A stretch of 64,000 nucleotides of DNA from Mycobacterium sp. SM1 (GCF_018361265.1 NZ_JAFLNH010000002.1:186001-250000); one strand, 5' to 3'; positions 34,576-46,455 are shown, counted from the stretch's first letter. The notes: generated from the sequence alone by a model not told the origin. Made by a program: numbers and translations.

Positions 34576-34735
34576 CCCGGCCCGAGACACCCGCCGCCGG
34601 CGGCACAGCCCGGCCGAATCTGATACGCAGGTGGCGGATGTTCCGGTTGCGCCGTGGCAATGGCCGGGGCGGAAAAATCGGCCGGAAGATCCAACAACCG
34701 ATACACGCCAGCCAAATTCGGCTTACTATCGGCGG
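34576..34735 (+). other. mftC-mftE junction lacking mftD
   Basis: These 160 bases occupy the place where M. tuberculosis has mftD (about 1.2 kb). Neither strand shows the FMN-oxidoreductase motifs (for example the VSNHGG or GLGHASVHDL regions of MftD). In the mftE frame there is an upstream ATG at 34631 that would extend MftE by 35 residues unlike the family. Confidence 0.7.
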
Positions 34736-35473
34736 GTGACTGTGGCCGCGGACCTCGGGAGCGCGACGTGGAGCCAGCTGCGCGGCGGGTCTTCGGTGGT
34801 CGTGGTGGCTCCGGTGGGGGCCACCGAACAGCACGGCCCTCATCTGCCGCTGGACACCGACACCCGGATAGCGACGGCGGTCGCCCGCGCCGTCGCCGAC
34901 CGCCTTGCCGGCGAGCGGTTCCCCGGCGAATCGCCGCCGCGGTGGCTGGTGGCACCGGCCATCGCCTACGGCGACAGTGGCGAGCACCAAAGCTTCGCCG
35001 GAACGATCTCGATCGGCACCGAGGCGCTGCGCATGCTGCTGGTAGAGTACGCCCGTTCGGCGACCTGCTGGGCGCAGCGGCTGGTCTTCGTCAACGGCCA
35101 CGGCGGCAATGTGACGGCATTGGGTCGCGCGGTGCGGCGGCTGCGATCGGAAGGCCGCGACGTCGGCTGGTGCCCGTGCACCACGGTGGGCGCGGACGCC
35201 CACGCCGGGCACACCGAAACGTCGGTGGTGCTGCATATTTCGCCTGCCGATGTGCTCACCGACCGGTGGCGCGCGGGCAACGGGGCACCGTTGCGCGACC
35301 TGTTGCCCGCGATGCGGCGTGGTGGCGTTGCCGCGGTCACCGACGTCGGCGTCTTGGGGGATCCCACGACGGCGACCGCGGCTGAGGGACAACGGATCTT
35401 CGCCGAGATGGTCGAGGGCTGTGCGCGCCGGGTTTCCCGCTGGCAGCCCGGGCCGGATGGGATGCTGACATGA
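34736..35473 (+). CDS. mftE: mycofactocin precursor peptidase MftE (creatininase family)
   Basis: The product is 245 residues from GTG 34736 (251 in M. tuberculosis). Creatininase metal ligands are in [23 protein letters not shown] and AGHTETS. It cleaves the modified C-terminal dipeptide (AHDP) from MftA. The residues just upstream of the chosen start (NSAYYRR) resemble the M. tuberculosis N-terminus (NSSYHRR), so the true start may be a few codons earlier at an unusual codon, or ATG 34631. Its end overlaps mftF by ATGA. Confidence 0.9.
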   Translation: MTVAADLGSATWSQLRGGSSVVVVAPVGATEQHGPHLPLDTDTRIATAVARAVADRLAGERFPGESPPRWLVAPAIAYGDSGEHQSFAGTISIGTEALRMLLVEYARSATCWAQRLVFVNGHGGNVTALGRAVRRLRSEGRDVGWCPCTTVGADAHAGHTETSVVLHISPADVLTDRWRAGNGAPLRDLLPAMRRGGVAAVTDVGVLGDPTTATAAEGQRIFAEMVEGCARRVSRWQPGPDGMLT

Positions 35474-36882
35474 CCCAGAGCCGACTGCCCAACGGGTTTG
35501 CCGTGCAAGTCGACCGGCGCGTTCGTGTGCTCGGGCACGGCTCCACCCTGCTCGGGGGCGCTCCCACCAGGGTGTTGCCGTTGGCCCCGCTGGCCCGAGG
35601 CATGCTCGCAGACGGCCGGCTGAACGTGCGTGACGCGGTCAGCGCCGAGTTGGCCCGCACCCTGCTGGATGCGACGGTGGCGCACCCGCGGCCGGCGGGT
35701 GGGCCCTCACATCGTGATGTTACTGTGGTAATCCCAGTGCGGGACAATGCGTTCGGGTTGCGGCGTTTGGTCGCGACGCTCCGGGGACTCCGGGTCATCG
35801 TTGTCGACGACAACTCGTCGCGGCCGGTAACACCGGACGACTTCCCCGGCGCGAACTGCGACATCGAAGTGCTGCATCATTGCTGCAGCAAAGGACGCGC
35901 AGCCGCACGCAATACCGGATTAGCCGTTTGTAGCACCGATTTCGTCGCTTTTCTGGATTCCGATGTGGTGCCGCACCGCGGATGGCTAGAGGCGTTGCTC
36001 GGGCATTTCTGTGATCCCACCGTCGCACTGGTGGCACCACGCATCGTCAGCCTGGCCCAAAGCGATCATCTGGTCGCGCGTTACGAGGCGGTGGGCTCGT
36101 CGCTGGATCTCGGCCGCCACGAGGCCCCGGTCAGCCCCTACGGCCCGGTGCGGCATGTTCCCGGCGTCGCGATCATTGGCCGTACCTCGGCGCTGCGTGG
36201 CATCGGCGGGTTCGACGAGACCTTACGATCCGGCGAGGACGTCGACCTGTGCTGGCGGCTGGTCGACGCGGGCGCCCGGCTGCGCTACGAGCCGATCGCT
36301 CTGGTGGCACACGACCATCGCACACGGTTACCGGACTGGCTTGCGCGCAAGGCACTTTATGGTGGTGCCGCGGCAGCGCTATCGGCGCGGCACCCGGGCA
36401 AGCCGGCGCCCCTGGTGATCTCCGGCTGGGCACTGACCATCTGGATCGTGGCGGCCTTCGGCTCGGGCGTCGGCTATCTGGCCTCACTGGCCGTCGCCGC
36501 CCTGACGGGCCGCCGAGTCGTGGCCGCAATGCGCGGTGTCGACACCAAGCTCTGTGATGTGGCGGCCGTTGCCGCCGCCGGCTTATCGTCAGCGACGCTG
36601 CAACTGGCGTCGGCGATTTGCCGGCACTATTGGCCGGTGGCGTTGCTCGCGGCCATCGTGTCCCGCCGCTGCCGGCGAGCCGTCGTCGTCGCGGCCATCG
36701 TCGACGGCGCGGTGGACTGGGCTAACCGCCGGGCGGCCCTCGCCGCAGAGACCCCCCCGATCGGCTTGGTGTCCTACCTGGCGCTCAAACGCCTTGATGA
36801 CCTGGCCTACGGCGCCGGTGTGTGGTGGGGTGTCGCGCGGGAGCGCAACCTCGGCCCGCTGGTACCGCGGATTCGGGCCTGA
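35470..36882 (+). CDS. mftF: mycofactocin glycosyltransferase MftF
   Basis: The product is 470 residues, the M. tuberculosis length. The N-terminal PqqD-like segment is followed by a GT-A glycosyltransferase-2 domain. This has [10 protein letters not shown] near 117, the DxD-type FLDSDVVPH near 156 and the acceptor motif [15 protein letters not shown] near 256. Hydrophobic stretches near 320-350 are probable membrane segments. It adds beta-1,4-linked glucose units to premycofactocin. Four codons separate its stop from the mftG TTG start. Confidence 0.94.
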   Translation: MTQSRLPNGFAVQVDRRVRVLGHGSTLLGGAPTRVLPLAPLARGMLADGRLNVRDAVSAELARTLLDATVAHPRPAGGPSHRDVTVVIPVRDNAFGLRRLVATLRGLRVIVVDDNSSRPVTPDDFPGANCDIEVLHHCCSKGRAAARNTGLAVCSTDFVAFLDSDVVPHRGWLEALLGHFCDPTVALVAPRIVSLAQSDHLVARYEAVGSSLDLGRHEAPVSPYGPVRHVPGVAIIGRTSALRGIGGFDETLRSGEDVDLCWRLVDAGARLRYEPIALVAHDHRTRLPDWLARKALYGGAAAALSARHPGKPAPLVISGWALTIWIVAAFGSGVGYLASLAVAALTGRRVVAAMRGVDTKLCDVAAVAAAGLSSATLQLASAICRHYWPVALLAAIVSRRCRRAVVVAAIVDGAVDWANRRAALAAETPPIGLVSYLALKRLDDLAYGAGVWWGVARERNLGPLVPRIRA

Positions 36883-36890
36883 CCGCTGCC

Positions 36891-38324
36891 TTGAGCACGC
36901 CCGCGACGCACAGCGATGTGTTGATCATCGGTGCCGGTAGCGCTGGATCTGTTGTGGCCGAGCGCCTTTCTGCCGACCCTAGCTGCACGGTCAGGGTGCT
37001 GGAAACGGGCCCCGGTCTCACCGATCCCGCATTGCTGGCGAAAACCGCCAACGGGTTGCAGCTGCCGATCGGCGCCGCCAGCCCGCTGGTGCGGCGCTAC
37101 CTCACGCAGCTCACGGTCCGGCCGGCGCACTACGTGCCCATCGTGCGCGGCACGACGGTGGGCGGCTGTGGCGCGGTCAACGGCGGCTATTTCTGCCGCG
37201 GCCTGCCGGGCGACTTCGGCTGGGCTCCCGGCTGGGCATGGCCGGAGGTGCTGGAGCACTTTCGGGCGATCGAAACAGACCTCGATTTCGACGGCGCCGC
37301 CCATGGCCGCGACGGTCCGATACCCGTGCACCGTACTGACGAATTCGTAGGCAGCACAGCGTCTTTCATATCTGCTGCAGAGAGGGCCGGGTTCGGCTGG
37401 ATCGATGACCTGAACGATGTGGGGCCTACGATGCCAGCGGGTGTGGGCGCGATCCCGCTGAACATCGTCGACGGTGTGCGAACCGGCTCGGGGGCGGCCT
37501 ATCTGATGCCCGCGCTACGACGCCCCAATCTGATGCTGCACACGCAGACTCGCGCGGTGCGATTGCGTTTCTCGGGCACGCGTGCCACCGGTGTCGACGC
37601 TGTCGGCGCCGACGGCCCGATAACCGTCACCGCGGACCGCATCGTGCTGTGCGCCGGCGCGATTGAGTCGGCGCATCTGCTGATGCTTTCCGGAATCGGT
37701 GACGAGTCCATGCTGCGTGCCGCCGGGGTGCCGGTGGTCGTGCCGTTGGCGGTGGGAATGGCATGCAGTGACCACCCGGAATGGGTGTCGCCGACGAGCT
37801 GGGCGGTGGCGGAGGGCAGACCGGTCCTGGAAGTGATGCTAAGCACCGCGGATGGTCTCGAGATCAGGCCGTACACGGGTGGCTTCGTCGTCATGACGGG
37901 CAACGGTACCGCCGGGCATCGGGACTGGCCGCATATCGGGGTGGCGCTCATGCGGCCGCGGGCGCGGGGACGCGTCACGCTGATCTCGCCTGACCCGGGG
38001 GTGCCGCCACGCATCGAGCACCGCTACGACAGCGCGCCCGAGGATGTCGCGGCGCTTTGCCGCGGAACCGAATTAGCTCGTGAATTAGCCGGTGCGGCAA
38101 CGGTGATAGGATCGCCGGTGTGGTCGACGTCGCAGCACTTGTGCGGCAGCGCGCCAATGGGAGCGGCACCCGAGCAGGGTGCCGTGGTCGACCAGTGCTG
38201 CCGGGTGCACGGCATCGACGGCCTGTGGGTGATCGACGGCTCGATTCTGCCCAGGATCACCAGCCGCGGGCCGCATGCCACGATCGTGATGCTCGGCCAT
38301 CGGGCGGCGGAGTTCGTTCGTTGA
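36891..38324 (+). CDS. mftG: mycofactocin-associated GMC oxidoreductase MftG
   Basis: This 477-residue flavoprotein has the Rossmann FAD motif IIGAGSAGSVVAERLS at about 11-26, the GMC signature GTTVGGCGAVNGGYF near 88 and the C-terminal active-site histidine region GPHATIVMLGHRAAEF. It regenerates oxidised mycofactocin in alcohol metabolism. TTG 36891 begins nine bases after the mftF stop and matches the 479-residue M. tuberculosis protein. An in-frame ORF reading upstream into mftF is spurious. Confidence 0.88.
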   Translation: MSTPATHSDVLIIGAGSAGSVVAERLSADPSCTVRVLETGPGLTDPALLAKTANGLQLPIGAASPLVRRYLTQLTVRPAHYVPIVRGTTVGGCGAVNGGYFCRGLPGDFGWAPGWAWPEVLEHFRAIETDLDFDGAAHGRDGPIPVHRTDEFVGSTASFISAAERAGFGWIDDLNDVGPTMPAGVGAIPLNIVDGVRTGSGAAYLMPALRRPNLMLHTQTRAVRLRFSGTRATGVDAVGADGPITVTADRIVLCAGAIESAHLLMLSGIGDESMLRAAGVPVVVPLAVGMACSDHPEWVSPTSWAVAEGRPVLEVMLSTADGLEIRPYTGGFVVMTGNGTAGHRDWPHIGVALMRPRARGRVTLISPDPGVPPRIEHRYDSAPEDVAALCRGTELARELAGAATVIGSPVWSTSQHLCGSAPMGAAPEQGAVVDQCCRVHGIDGLWVIDGSILPRITSRGPHATIVMLGHRAAEFVR

Positions 38325-38526
38325 GCAAAATCGGCGTGCCGTGACACCGCGGCCGGCGTCGAGCGGCCGATCCCCGCGTGGCCCGTATGGTGACGGGAGA
38401 ATCGGTAGGCTGCGTGCGAAGGACATGCTCGCTGTGTCGGACGACGCCCGCCGGTGGCTACGGGTAGCCGAGATTGCAGACCGTCGGCCTTGTAGCGAGG
38501 CTTGCAGTTCGAGAAAGGGCGGACAG

Positions 38527-39189
38527 ATGACCACTCCACGACGCGCCGACCCGCGGCCGGCCATATCGCGTGCCCGGCTAGTCGATGCGGCGACGTCGTT
38601 GCTGCGGCAGGGCGGTCCGGGCGCGGTGACCGTCGACGCGGTCACTCGTGCGGCCAACGTCGCCCGCGCCACGCTGTACCGCCACTTCCCCAGCGCGAAA
38701 GAGTTGCTGGCGGCGGCGTTCAGCAGCCTGCTGCCACCGGCGCCGATGCCGCCGACGCAGGGCTCGCTGCGCGACCGGTTGATCGCGCTGGTGCAGGCCC
38801 AAGCCGACTTGATCGCCGAGGCCCCTGGCATGCTGACCGCAATGTCTTGGCTGGCGCTGGGGCCCAACCTAGAGCAGATGCCACCGGGTCGTCACGACGA
38901 GGGCGCGGACACGACGGCCATAACCACGCTGCGGGAACGCATTGCCCAGCAGTACGCGGCGCCGTTCGACGCTATTTTCGACAGCCCGGAGGCGGCCGAG
39001 CTGGGTGAGATCGACCGTGCCCGCGCGATCGCGCTGCTGATCGGCCCACTGGTGGTGGGCCGGCTTTCCACCTTGCCTGACTTCGACTATCGGGAGTGCG
39101 CGCGCGCGGCGGTGGACGGTTTCTTGCACGTGCAGCGCCGCCAGCGCAAGACGGTCAGCGCAACCGGCACCGAATCGGTGGGTGCTTAG
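38527..39189 (+). CDS. TetR-family transcriptional regulator
   Basis: The 220-residue protein has a TetR DNA-binding domain at about 15-60 (AVTRAANVARATLYRHFPSA) and a helical C-terminal domain. ATG 38527 has GAGAAAGG upstream. It sits after the mft operon, in the place of Rv0698 in M. tuberculosis, and its end overlaps the open frame of the esterase, so it probably regulates that gene. The 200 bases upstream show no other gene. Confidence 0.82.
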   Translation: MTTPRRADPRPAISRARLVDAATSLLRQGGPGAVTVDAVTRAANVARATLYRHFPSAKELLAAAFSSLLPPAPMPPTQGSLRDRLIALVQAQADLIAEAPGMLTAMSWLALGPNLEQMPPGRHDEGADTTAITTLRERIAQQYAAPFDAIFDSPEAAELGEIDRARAIALLIGPLVVGRLSTLPDFDYRECARAAVDGFLHVQRRQRKTVSATGTESVGA

Positions 39190-39229
39190 GCGGCCCGCGT
39201 CGAGCCGCTTGCCCTTAGGCTCAGGTTTT

Positions 39230-40873
39230 ATGCCGGTCGGATCGCCTCGCCGCCCAGGCCGCCACGGACGGCGCGCCGTTGCGCTGATGGCGGCGGCGGC
39301 GTTGACCGTGGGTTGCGGAGGTGGTGTCCGCGCGGTACCGCAACCGCCGCGGGCGGCCGATGCGCACCCGGCGGATGCCGGGGTGGTGCGCGTCTCCTCG
39401 GGCTTACTGCGCGGTCGGGTCGCCGCGGATTATCGGCTGTTTCAGGGTATTCCCTATGCGGCGCCGCCGGTGGGGGCGCTGCGTTGGCAGCCGCCGCGGC
39501 CGGCGCCGCCGTGGCCCGGGATGCGGGACGCCAGCAAGCCCGGCCCCCAGTGCATCCAGGGAAACACCCGCGAGCACGGCGCCAGACCGGCCAGTGAGGA
39601 CTGCCTCACCCTCAACGTGTGGACACCGGCGGCCGGGGGCGGCCAGCGCCCGGTGATGGTGTGGATTCACGGCGGGGGCTTCGTCAACGGCAGCGGAGAC
39701 CTCTATAACGCGCGGTCGCTGGCGGCCCGCGGCCACATTGTCGTGGTGACCATCAACTACCGGCTGGGCGCCCTCGGATTTTTGGCGCACCCCGCGCTCG
39801 GCCCGGCGGGCGAGGTGGGCAACTACGGGCTGGCCGATCAGCAGGCCGCGCTGCGCTGGGTCCGTGACAACATCGCCAGCTTCGGGGGTGATCCGGCCAA
39901 GGTCACCGTGGCCGGCGAATCCGCCGGCGCCATGTCGGTATGCGACCATCTCGTGGCGCCCGGGTCGGCGGGACTTTTCCACGCCGCGATCATCCAGAGC
40001 GGCCCGTGTCAGGCGCAGGCCGACCTCGCCACCGCGCAGCGCCTCAGCGTGGACTACGCCGCCTCGGTGGGCTGCCCCGATTTAGTCGTGGCCGCGCAGT
40101 GTCTGCGGGCTCTTCCGGCTGCGGCGCTGGCCCGCCCGCCGTGGTATGCGCGCATCGGAGACTCCGACTCGTTGTCCGGTCCGGTGACCGGGACGACAAC
40201 GCTGCCGGTCGACCCGGTGGCCGCCCTCGTCTCGGGTCGCGCGGCCAAAGTTCCGGTGCTGATCGGCATCAACCGTGACGAGTTCACCATGTTCGCGGCG
40301 CTGCGATATTTGCGGTTGGGCCGGGCCGTGGCGTCCGAAGAGTATCCCCGCATGCTCGCAGACGTTTTCGGCGCGGGCGGGCGGGCCGTGCTGGCGCATT
40401 ATCCGCCGGAGCGCTACGGCGGGGATGTCTCGCTCGCCTATTCCGCCGCGGTGACCGACGGTGTCTTCGCGTGCCCGGCCGATCGGATGGCGGCCGGGCT
40501 GCGCCGCGGGGCGCCGGTCTATGGCTACGAGTTCGACGACCGCGACGCTCCCGCGCCCAAGCCACTCCGCCAGGCGCCTTTCCCGATCGGCGCCAGCCAC
40601 TCGCTGGAGCTGCGCTACCTGTTCAACGCCGGGGAGTCCTCCTCGCTGGATCCCGCGCGGCGCCAGCTGTCCGATCAGATGATCAGCTACTGGAGCCGAT
40701 TCGTGACCACCGGCGCCCCGGACGCGCCCGGCGAGCCGGCTTGGCCCGCGCTCGGCGGCGATCCCAACCACAGTGCCTGGATGTCGTTGCGTCCCGACGG
40801 CAGCCGGGTCATCACCGACTTCGCGCAGTCGCACCAGTGTGTGCTCTGGGCGGCCCTGAAAGGGAAGCGGTGA
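39230..40873 (+). CDS. type-B carboxylesterase lipoprotein
   Basis: The 547-residue protein has a signal peptide ending in lipobox LTVGC, so it is predicted to be anchored outside the membrane. The carboxylesterase family B core shows FQGIPYAAPPVG, EDCLTLNVW, the oxyanion HGGGF, the nucleophile GESAGAMSV, acid in NRDEFTMF and base in IGASHSLEL. It hydrolyses carboxylic esters; the substrate is unknown. GTG 39182 is an alternative start overlapping tetR. Neither it nor the TetR gene has a counterpart I recall at this spot in M. tuberculosis. Confidence 0.85.
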   Translation: MPVGSPRRPGRHGRRAVALMAAAALTVGCGGGVRAVPQPPRAADAHPADAGVVRVSSGLLRGRVAADYRLFQGIPYAAPPVGALRWQPPRPAPPWPGMRDASKPGPQCIQGNTREHGARPASEDCLTLNVWTPAAGGGQRPVMVWIHGGGFVNGSGDLYNARSLAARGHIVVVTINYRLGALGFLAHPALGPAGEVGNYGLADQQAALRWVRDNIASFGGDPAKVTVAGESAGAMSVCDHLVAPGSAGLFHAAIIQSGPCQAQADLATAQRLSVDYAASVGCPDLVVAAQCLRALPAAALARPPWYARIGDSDSLSGPVTGTTTLPVDPVAALVSGRAAKVPVLIGINRDEFTMFAALRYLRLGRAVASEEYPRMLADVFGAGGRAVLAHYPPERYGGDVSLAYSAAVTDGVFACPADRMAAGLRRGAPVYGYEFDDRDAPAPKPLRQAPFPIGASHSLELRYLFNAGESSSLDPARRQLSDQMISYWSRFVTTGAPDAPGEPAWPALGGDPNHSAWMSLRPDGSRVITDFAQSHQCVLWAALKGKR

Positions 40874-41022
40874 CGGCCGACCCGCGGGCCGAGCCGATGG
40901 TCCACGGCAAGGCGGCGCTAAAGCCCGAGGCGACGGCGGCCCAGCCCCGCCTCCCCCAGGATCGGGCGGAATCTGCGGGCACCCGCCGGGTTTCGGGGCT
41001 GCTGGGGTCAACCGGCCGGGAT
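40874..41022 (+). other. gap after the esterase, before the S10 promoter
   Basis: No gene or obvious hairpin terminator is seen in these 149 bases; the only open frames are shadows of the esterase region. Confidence 0.45.
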
Positions 41023-41051
41023 TTGGCCGATACCATGTTCTAGGGCATACT
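41023..41051 (+). promoter_or_regulatory. S10 operon promoter
   Basis: TTGGCC (41023-41028) and CATACT (41046-41051) are 17 bases apart. Transcription near 41058 would give a leader of about 265 bases before rpsJ. Confidence 0.6.
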
Positions 41052-41227
41052 GTTCAGGTTGCCTTGCGCCGGGTTCGCGCCTGGCCGGGCAACCGACCGG
41101 CGTCCGTACGGGCGCGTGCGGCCCCCTCTTCGGAGCGCGACACCTTTCAGCCGCCGACCAGGCTGTGTGCCGGCGACGCGCCCGATCGCGGGACCGGTGC
41201 ACCAGGACAGGTAAACAGCGGCGCAGC

Positions 41228-41273
41228 GTCCAACGCGCTGGATCGACCCAGATCGACCGGCGCCGCGTTGGAC
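41228..41273 (+). promoter_or_regulatory. leader hairpin upstream of rpsJ
   Basis: GTCCAACGCG and CGCGTTGGAC are perfect ten-base inverted repeats around a 26-base loop that holds its own repeated GATCGACC. The hairpin lies 51 bases before the rpsJ start, where an L4-type or other autoregulatory leader could act. I do not recognise a named RNA family. Confidence 0.5.
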
Positions 41274-41323
41274 ACCGGAGTCGGACCCATAGGGACCCCG
41301 AGCGGGGAGTGAGGTAGCGAAGC

Positions 41324-41629
41324 GTGGCGGGACAAAAGATCCGCATCAGGCTTAAAGCCTACGACCATGAGGCGATCGACGCCTCAGCGCGCAAGATCGT
41401 GGAGACCGTCGTCCGCACGGGCGCCAGCGTGGTCGGCCCGGTGCCGTTGCCGACCGAAAAAAACGTCTACTGCGTCATCCGCTCCCCGCATAAGTACAAG
41501 GACTCGCGGGAGCACTTCGAGATGCGCACCCACAAGCGGCTGATCGACATCCTCGATCCGACACCCAAGACGGTGGACGCGCTGATGCGTATCGATCTGC
41601 CGGCCAGCGTCGACGTCAACATCCAGTAG
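41324..41629 (+). CDS. rpsJ: 30S ribosomal protein S10
   Basis: The 101-residue product of standard length starts at GTG 41324, with signature [21 protein letters not shown]10 also joins the NusB-S10 antitermination complex. First gene of the S10 operon; rplC follows after 13 bases. Confidence 0.98.
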   Translation: MAGQKIRIRLKAYDHEAIDASARKIVETVVRTGASVVGPVPLPTEKNVYCVIRSPHKYKDSREHFEMRTHKRLIDILDPTPKTVDALMRIDLPASVDVNIQ

Positions 41630-41642
41630 GAGATCCGGACCG

Positions 41643-42296
41643 ATGGCACGAAAAGGCATCCTGGGCACCAAGCTGGGCATGACGCAGGTGTTCGATGAGA
41701 ACAACCGGGTTGTGCCGGTGACGGTGGTGAAGGCCGGCCCGAACGTGGTGACCCGCATCCGCACCCCGGAGCGCGACGGATACAGCGCCGTGCAGCTGGC
41801 CTACGGGGAGATCAGCCCCCGCAAGGTCAACAAGCCGCTGGCCGGTCAGTACGCGGCCGCCGGTGTCAACCCACGCCGGCATTTGGCCGAACTGCGACTC
41901 GACGACCCGGCCGCGGCGGCCGAATACCAGGTGGGCCAGGAGCTGACGGCCGCGATCTTCACCGACGGCAGCTATGTCGATGTGACCGGCACGTCCAAGG
42001 GCAAGGGTTTCGCCGGAACCATGAAGCGGCACGGGTTCCGCGGGCAGGGCGCCAGCCACGGCGCCCAGGCGGTGCACCGCCGGCCGGGGTCCATCGGCGG
42101 CTGCGCTACCCCGGCTCGGGTGTTCAAGGGCACCCGGATGGCCGGCCGCATGGGCAACGACCGGGTGACTGCGCAGAACCTGGTGGTGCACAAGGTCGAT
42201 GTCGAAAACGGTGTGCTGCTGATCAAGGGTGCGGTGCCCGGCCGCAGGGGAGGACTGGTCATGGTCCGCAGCGCGATCAAGCGAGGTGATACGTAG
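41643..42296 (+). CDS. rplC: 50S ribosomal protein L3
   Basis: The 217-residue product has the same length as in M. tuberculosis. The conserved loop with [19 protein letters not shown] reaches toward the peptidyl-transferase centre; no linezolid-linked Cys154Arg-type change is evident. Its stop overlaps the GTG start of rplD. Confidence 0.98.
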   Translation: MARKGILGTKLGMTQVFDENNRVVPVTVVKAGPNVVTRIRTPERDGYSAVQLAYGEISPRKVNKPLAGQYAAAGVNPRRHLAELRLDDPAAAAEYQVGQELTAAIFTDGSYVDVTGTSKGKGFAGTMKRHGFRGQGASHGAQAVHRRPGSIGGCATPARVFKGTRMAGRMGNDRVTAQNLVVHKVDVENGVLLIKGAVPGRRGGLVMVRSAIKRGDT

Positions 42297-42967
42297 TGGC
42301 TGCCCAGGGGGAGAAGACGCTAACGATCGACGTCAAGACACCGCACGGCACGGTCGAAGGCACCGTCGTGCTGCCGGCGGAGCTGTTCGACGCGCCGGCA
42401 AACATCCCGCTGATGCACCAGGTGGTCACCGCGCAGCTGGCGGCGGCCCGCCAGGGCACGCACTCGACCAAGACTCGCGGCGAGGTACGCGGCGGTGGCC
42501 GCAAGCCCTACCGGCAGAAGGGCACCGGCCGGGCCCGGCAGGGTTCGACGCGGGCCCCGCAATTCACCGGAGGCGGAGTGGTGCACGGCCCCAAGCCGCG
42601 TGATTACAGCCAGCGCACTCCGAAGAAGATGATCGCCGCCGCGCTGCGCGGCGCTTTGTCGGACCGCGCGCGCAATGGCCGCATCCACGCGGTCACCGAA
42701 CTGGTGTCGGGCCAGACCCCGTCGACTAAGAGCGCCAAGGCGTTTCTGAGCACCCTGACCGACCGTAAGCGCGTGCTGGTTGTCATCGGGCGCAGTGACG
42801 TGACGGGGGCGAAGAGCGTGCGCAACCTGCCGGGTGTGCACGTGCTGGCACCGGACCAGCTCAACACCTATGACGTGCTGCGCTCCGATGATGTGGTGTT
42901 TTCCGTCGAGGCGCTCAACACGTACATCAACGCGAACACCCAGCAGCCGCAGGAGGTTTCGGCTTGA
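42296..42967 (+). CDS. rplD: 50S ribosomal protein L4
   Basis: The product has 223 residues. The extended loop near 65-85 ([20 protein letters not shown]) lines the peptide exit tunnel and is the macrolide-sensitive region; it looks ordinary. Starts at GTG 42296 and overlaps rplW (TGATG). L4 is the autoregulator of the S10 operon in some bacteria. Confidence 0.98.
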   Translation: MAAQGEKTLTIDVKTPHGTVEGTVVLPAELFDAPANIPLMHQVVTAQLAAARQGTHSTKTRGEVRGGGRKPYRQKGTGRARQGSTRAPQFTGGGVVHGPKPRDYSQRTPKKMIAAALRGALSDRARNGRIHAVTELVSGQTPSTKSAKAFLSTLTDRKRVLVVIGRSDVTGAKSVRNLPGVHVLAPDQLNTYDVLRSDDVVFSVEALNTYINANTQQPQEVSA

Positions 42968-43269
42968 TGGCGACCCTCACCGACCCGCGCGACATCATCC
43001 TGGCTCCGGTCATCTCCGAGAAGTCCTATGGGCTGATCGACGACAACGTGTACACCTTCCTGGTGCATCCCGACTCCAACAAGACGCAGATCAAAATCGC
43101 TGTGGAGAAGATCTTCTCCGTCAAGGTCGCGTCGGTGAACACCGCGAACCGGCCGGGCAAACGCAAGCGCACCAGGACCGGATACGGCAAGCGCAAGAGC
43201 ACCAAACGCGCCATCGTCACCCTCGCGCCGGGCAGCAAGCAGATCGACCTGTTCGGGACACCGGCCTAG
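42967..43269 (+). CDS. rplW: 50S ribosomal protein L23
   Basis: The product has 100 residues from ATG 42967, matching the family ([20 protein letters not shown]). It forms the docking site at the exit tunnel for trigger factor and SRP. TTG 42964 directly upstream is less likely. Confidence 0.97.
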   Translation: MATLTDPRDIILAPVISEKSYGLIDDNVYTFLVHPDSNKTQIKIAVEKIFSVKVASVNTANRPGKRKRTRTGYGKRKSTKRAIVTLAPGSKQIDLFGTPA

Positions 43270-43305
43270 CCGACCGCACGAAAGCGAGAAAGAGACCCAA
43301 CCGAC

Positions 43306-44148
43306 ATGGCAATTCGCAAGTACAAGCCGACGAGTCCAGGTCGTCGCGGCGGAAGCGTCTCCGATTTCGCCGAGATCACCCGCTCGGCCCCGGAGAAGTC
43401 GCTGGTGCGCCCGCTGCACGGTCACGGTGGACGCAACGCGCACGGCCGAATCACCACCCGCCACCGGGGCGGCGGGCACAAGCGCGCCTACCGGGTGATC
43501 GACTTCCGGCGCAACGACAAGGATGGTGTCAACGCCAAGGTTGCGCATATCGAATACGACCCCAACCGCACCGCGAACATCGCGTTACTGCACTATTTCG
43601 ACGGTGAGAAGCGCTACATCATTGCGCCGCAGGGAATCTCGCAGGGCGACGTGCTGGAGTCAGGGCCTAACGCCGACATCAAGCCGGGTAACAACTTGCC
43701 GTTGCGCAATATCCCGGCCGGCACCGTGATCCACGCCGTCGAGCTGCGCCCGGGCGGCGGCGCCAAGCTGGCCCGCTCGGCCGGGGCGAGCATCCAGTTG
43801 CTCGGCAAAGAGGGCAGCTACGCGTCGCTGCGCATGCCCAGCGGGGAGATCCGCCGCGTCGACGTGCGCTGCCGGGCGACGGTCGGGGAGGTGGGCAACG
43901 CCGAGCAGGCGAACATCAACTGGGGCAAAGCCGGCCGGATGAGGTGGAAGGGCAGGCGCCCGTCGGTTCGCGGTGTCGTCATGAACCCGGTGGATCACCC
44001 GCACGGCGGCGGAGAGGGTAAAAGCTCCGGCGGCCGCCACCCGTGCAGCCCATGGGGCAAGCCCGAGGGACGCACCCGCAAACGACGCAAACTCAGCGAC
44101 AAGCTGATTGTCCGGCGCCGGCGCACCGGCAAGAAGCACTCGCGCTAG
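43306..44148 (+). CDS. rplB: 50S ribosomal protein L2
   Basis: The product has 280 residues. The C-terminal signature [18 protein letters not shown], with the conserved histidine near the peptidyl-transferase centre, is present. Contacts 23S rRNA and the 30S subunit. Confidence 0.98.
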   Translation: MAIRKYKPTSPGRRGGSVSDFAEITRSAPEKSLVRPLHGHGGRNAHGRITTRHRGGGHKRAYRVIDFRRNDKDGVNAKVAHIEYDPNRTANIALLHYFDGEKRYIIAPQGISQGDVLESGPNADIKPGNNLPLRNIPAGTVIHAVELRPGGGAKLARSAGASIQLLGKEGSYASLRMPSGEIRRVDVRCRATVGEVGNAEQANINWGKAGRMRWKGRRPSVRGVVMNPVDHPHGGGEGKSSGGRHPCSPWGKPEGRTRKRRKLSDKLIVRRRRTGKKHSR

Positions 44149-44175
44149 AGGTCGAGAGTAGCCAGGAGTTGGGAA

Positions 44176-44453
44176 ATGCCACGCAGCCTTAAGAAAGGGC
44201 CGTTCGTCGACGATCACCTGCTCAAGAAGGTCGACGCGCAGAACGAGAAAAACACCAAGCAGGTCATCAAGACCTGGTCGCGCCGGTCGACCATTACTCC
44301 CGACTTCGTCGGCCACACCTTCGCCGTGCACGACGGGCGCAAGCACGTCCCGGTGTTTGTCACCGAGGCGATGGTGGGCCACAAACTGGGTGAGTTCGCG
44401 CCGACGCGTACCTTCAAGGGCCACATCAAGGAAGACCGGAAGAGCAAGCGCCG

Positions 44454-44457
<4 letters not shown>
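44176..44457 (+). CDS. rpsS: 30S ribosomal protein S19
   Basis: The product has 93 residues with the standard [15 protein letters not shown] start. It binds the 30S head with S13. Overlaps rplV by ATGA. Confidence 0.98.
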
Positions 44458-45802
<1,345 letters not shown>

Positions 45803-45805
45803 GTC

Positions 45806-46222
45806 ATGTTGATTCCCCGTAAGGTTAAGCACCGTAAGCAGCACCATCCCCGTCAGCGCGGCATCGCCAGCGGTGGCACTTCGGTGAGCTTCGGCGACTA
45901 CGGCATCCAGGCCCTCGAGCACGCCTACATCACCAACCGCCAGATCGAGTCCGCCCGTATCGCCATCAACCGGCACATCAAGCGTGGCGGTAAGGTGTGG
46001 ATCAACATCTTCCCGGACCGCCCGCTGACGAAAAAGCCCGCCGAAACCCGGATGGGCTCGGGCAAGGGCTCGCCGGAATGGTGGGTGGCCAATGTCAAGC
46101 CGGGCCGGGTGCTGTTCGAGCTTAGTTATCCCAATGAGACGGTCGCCCGGGCGGCACTGACCAGAGCGATTCATAAGCTGCCGATCAAGGCGCGCATCGT
46201 CACCCGAGAGGAGCAGTTCTGA
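45806..46222 (+). CDS. rplP: 50S ribosomal protein L16
   Basis: The product has 138 residues with [14 protein letters not shown] and the [18 protein letters not shown] loop near the A-site. Starts three bases after rpsC and overlaps rpmC by TGATG. Confidence 0.98.
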   Translation: MLIPRKVKHRKQHHPRQRGIASGGTSVSFGDYGIQALEHAYITNRQIESARIAINRHIKRGGKVWINIFPDRPLTKKPAETRMGSGKGSPEWWVANVKPGRVLFELSYPNETVARAALTRAIHKLPIKARIVTREEQF

Positions 46223-46455
46223 TGGCAGTGGGAGTCTCTGCTGGCGAACTGCGTGAGCTCACCGACGAGGAGCTGACCGAGCGCCTGCGCGAATCCAAGG
46301 AGGAGCTGTTCAATCTGCGCTTCCAAATGGCGACCGGGCAGCTCAATCACAATCGTCGAATTCGCACCGTACGCCGGCAAATCGCGCGCATTCACACCGT
46401 GCTGCGCGAACGAGAGCTGGGTCTGGCCTCCGGACCCGAAGGTGAGGAGTCGTGA
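46222..46455 (+). CDS. rpmC: 50S ribosomal protein L29
   Basis: The product has 77 residues and the two-helix L29 fold ([20 protein letters not shown]). Sits at the tunnel exit beside L23. Overlaps rpsQ. Confidence 0.97.
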   Translation: MAVGVSAGELRELTDEELTERLRESKEELFNLRFQMATGQLNHNRRIRTVRRQIARIHTVLRERELGLASGPEGEES

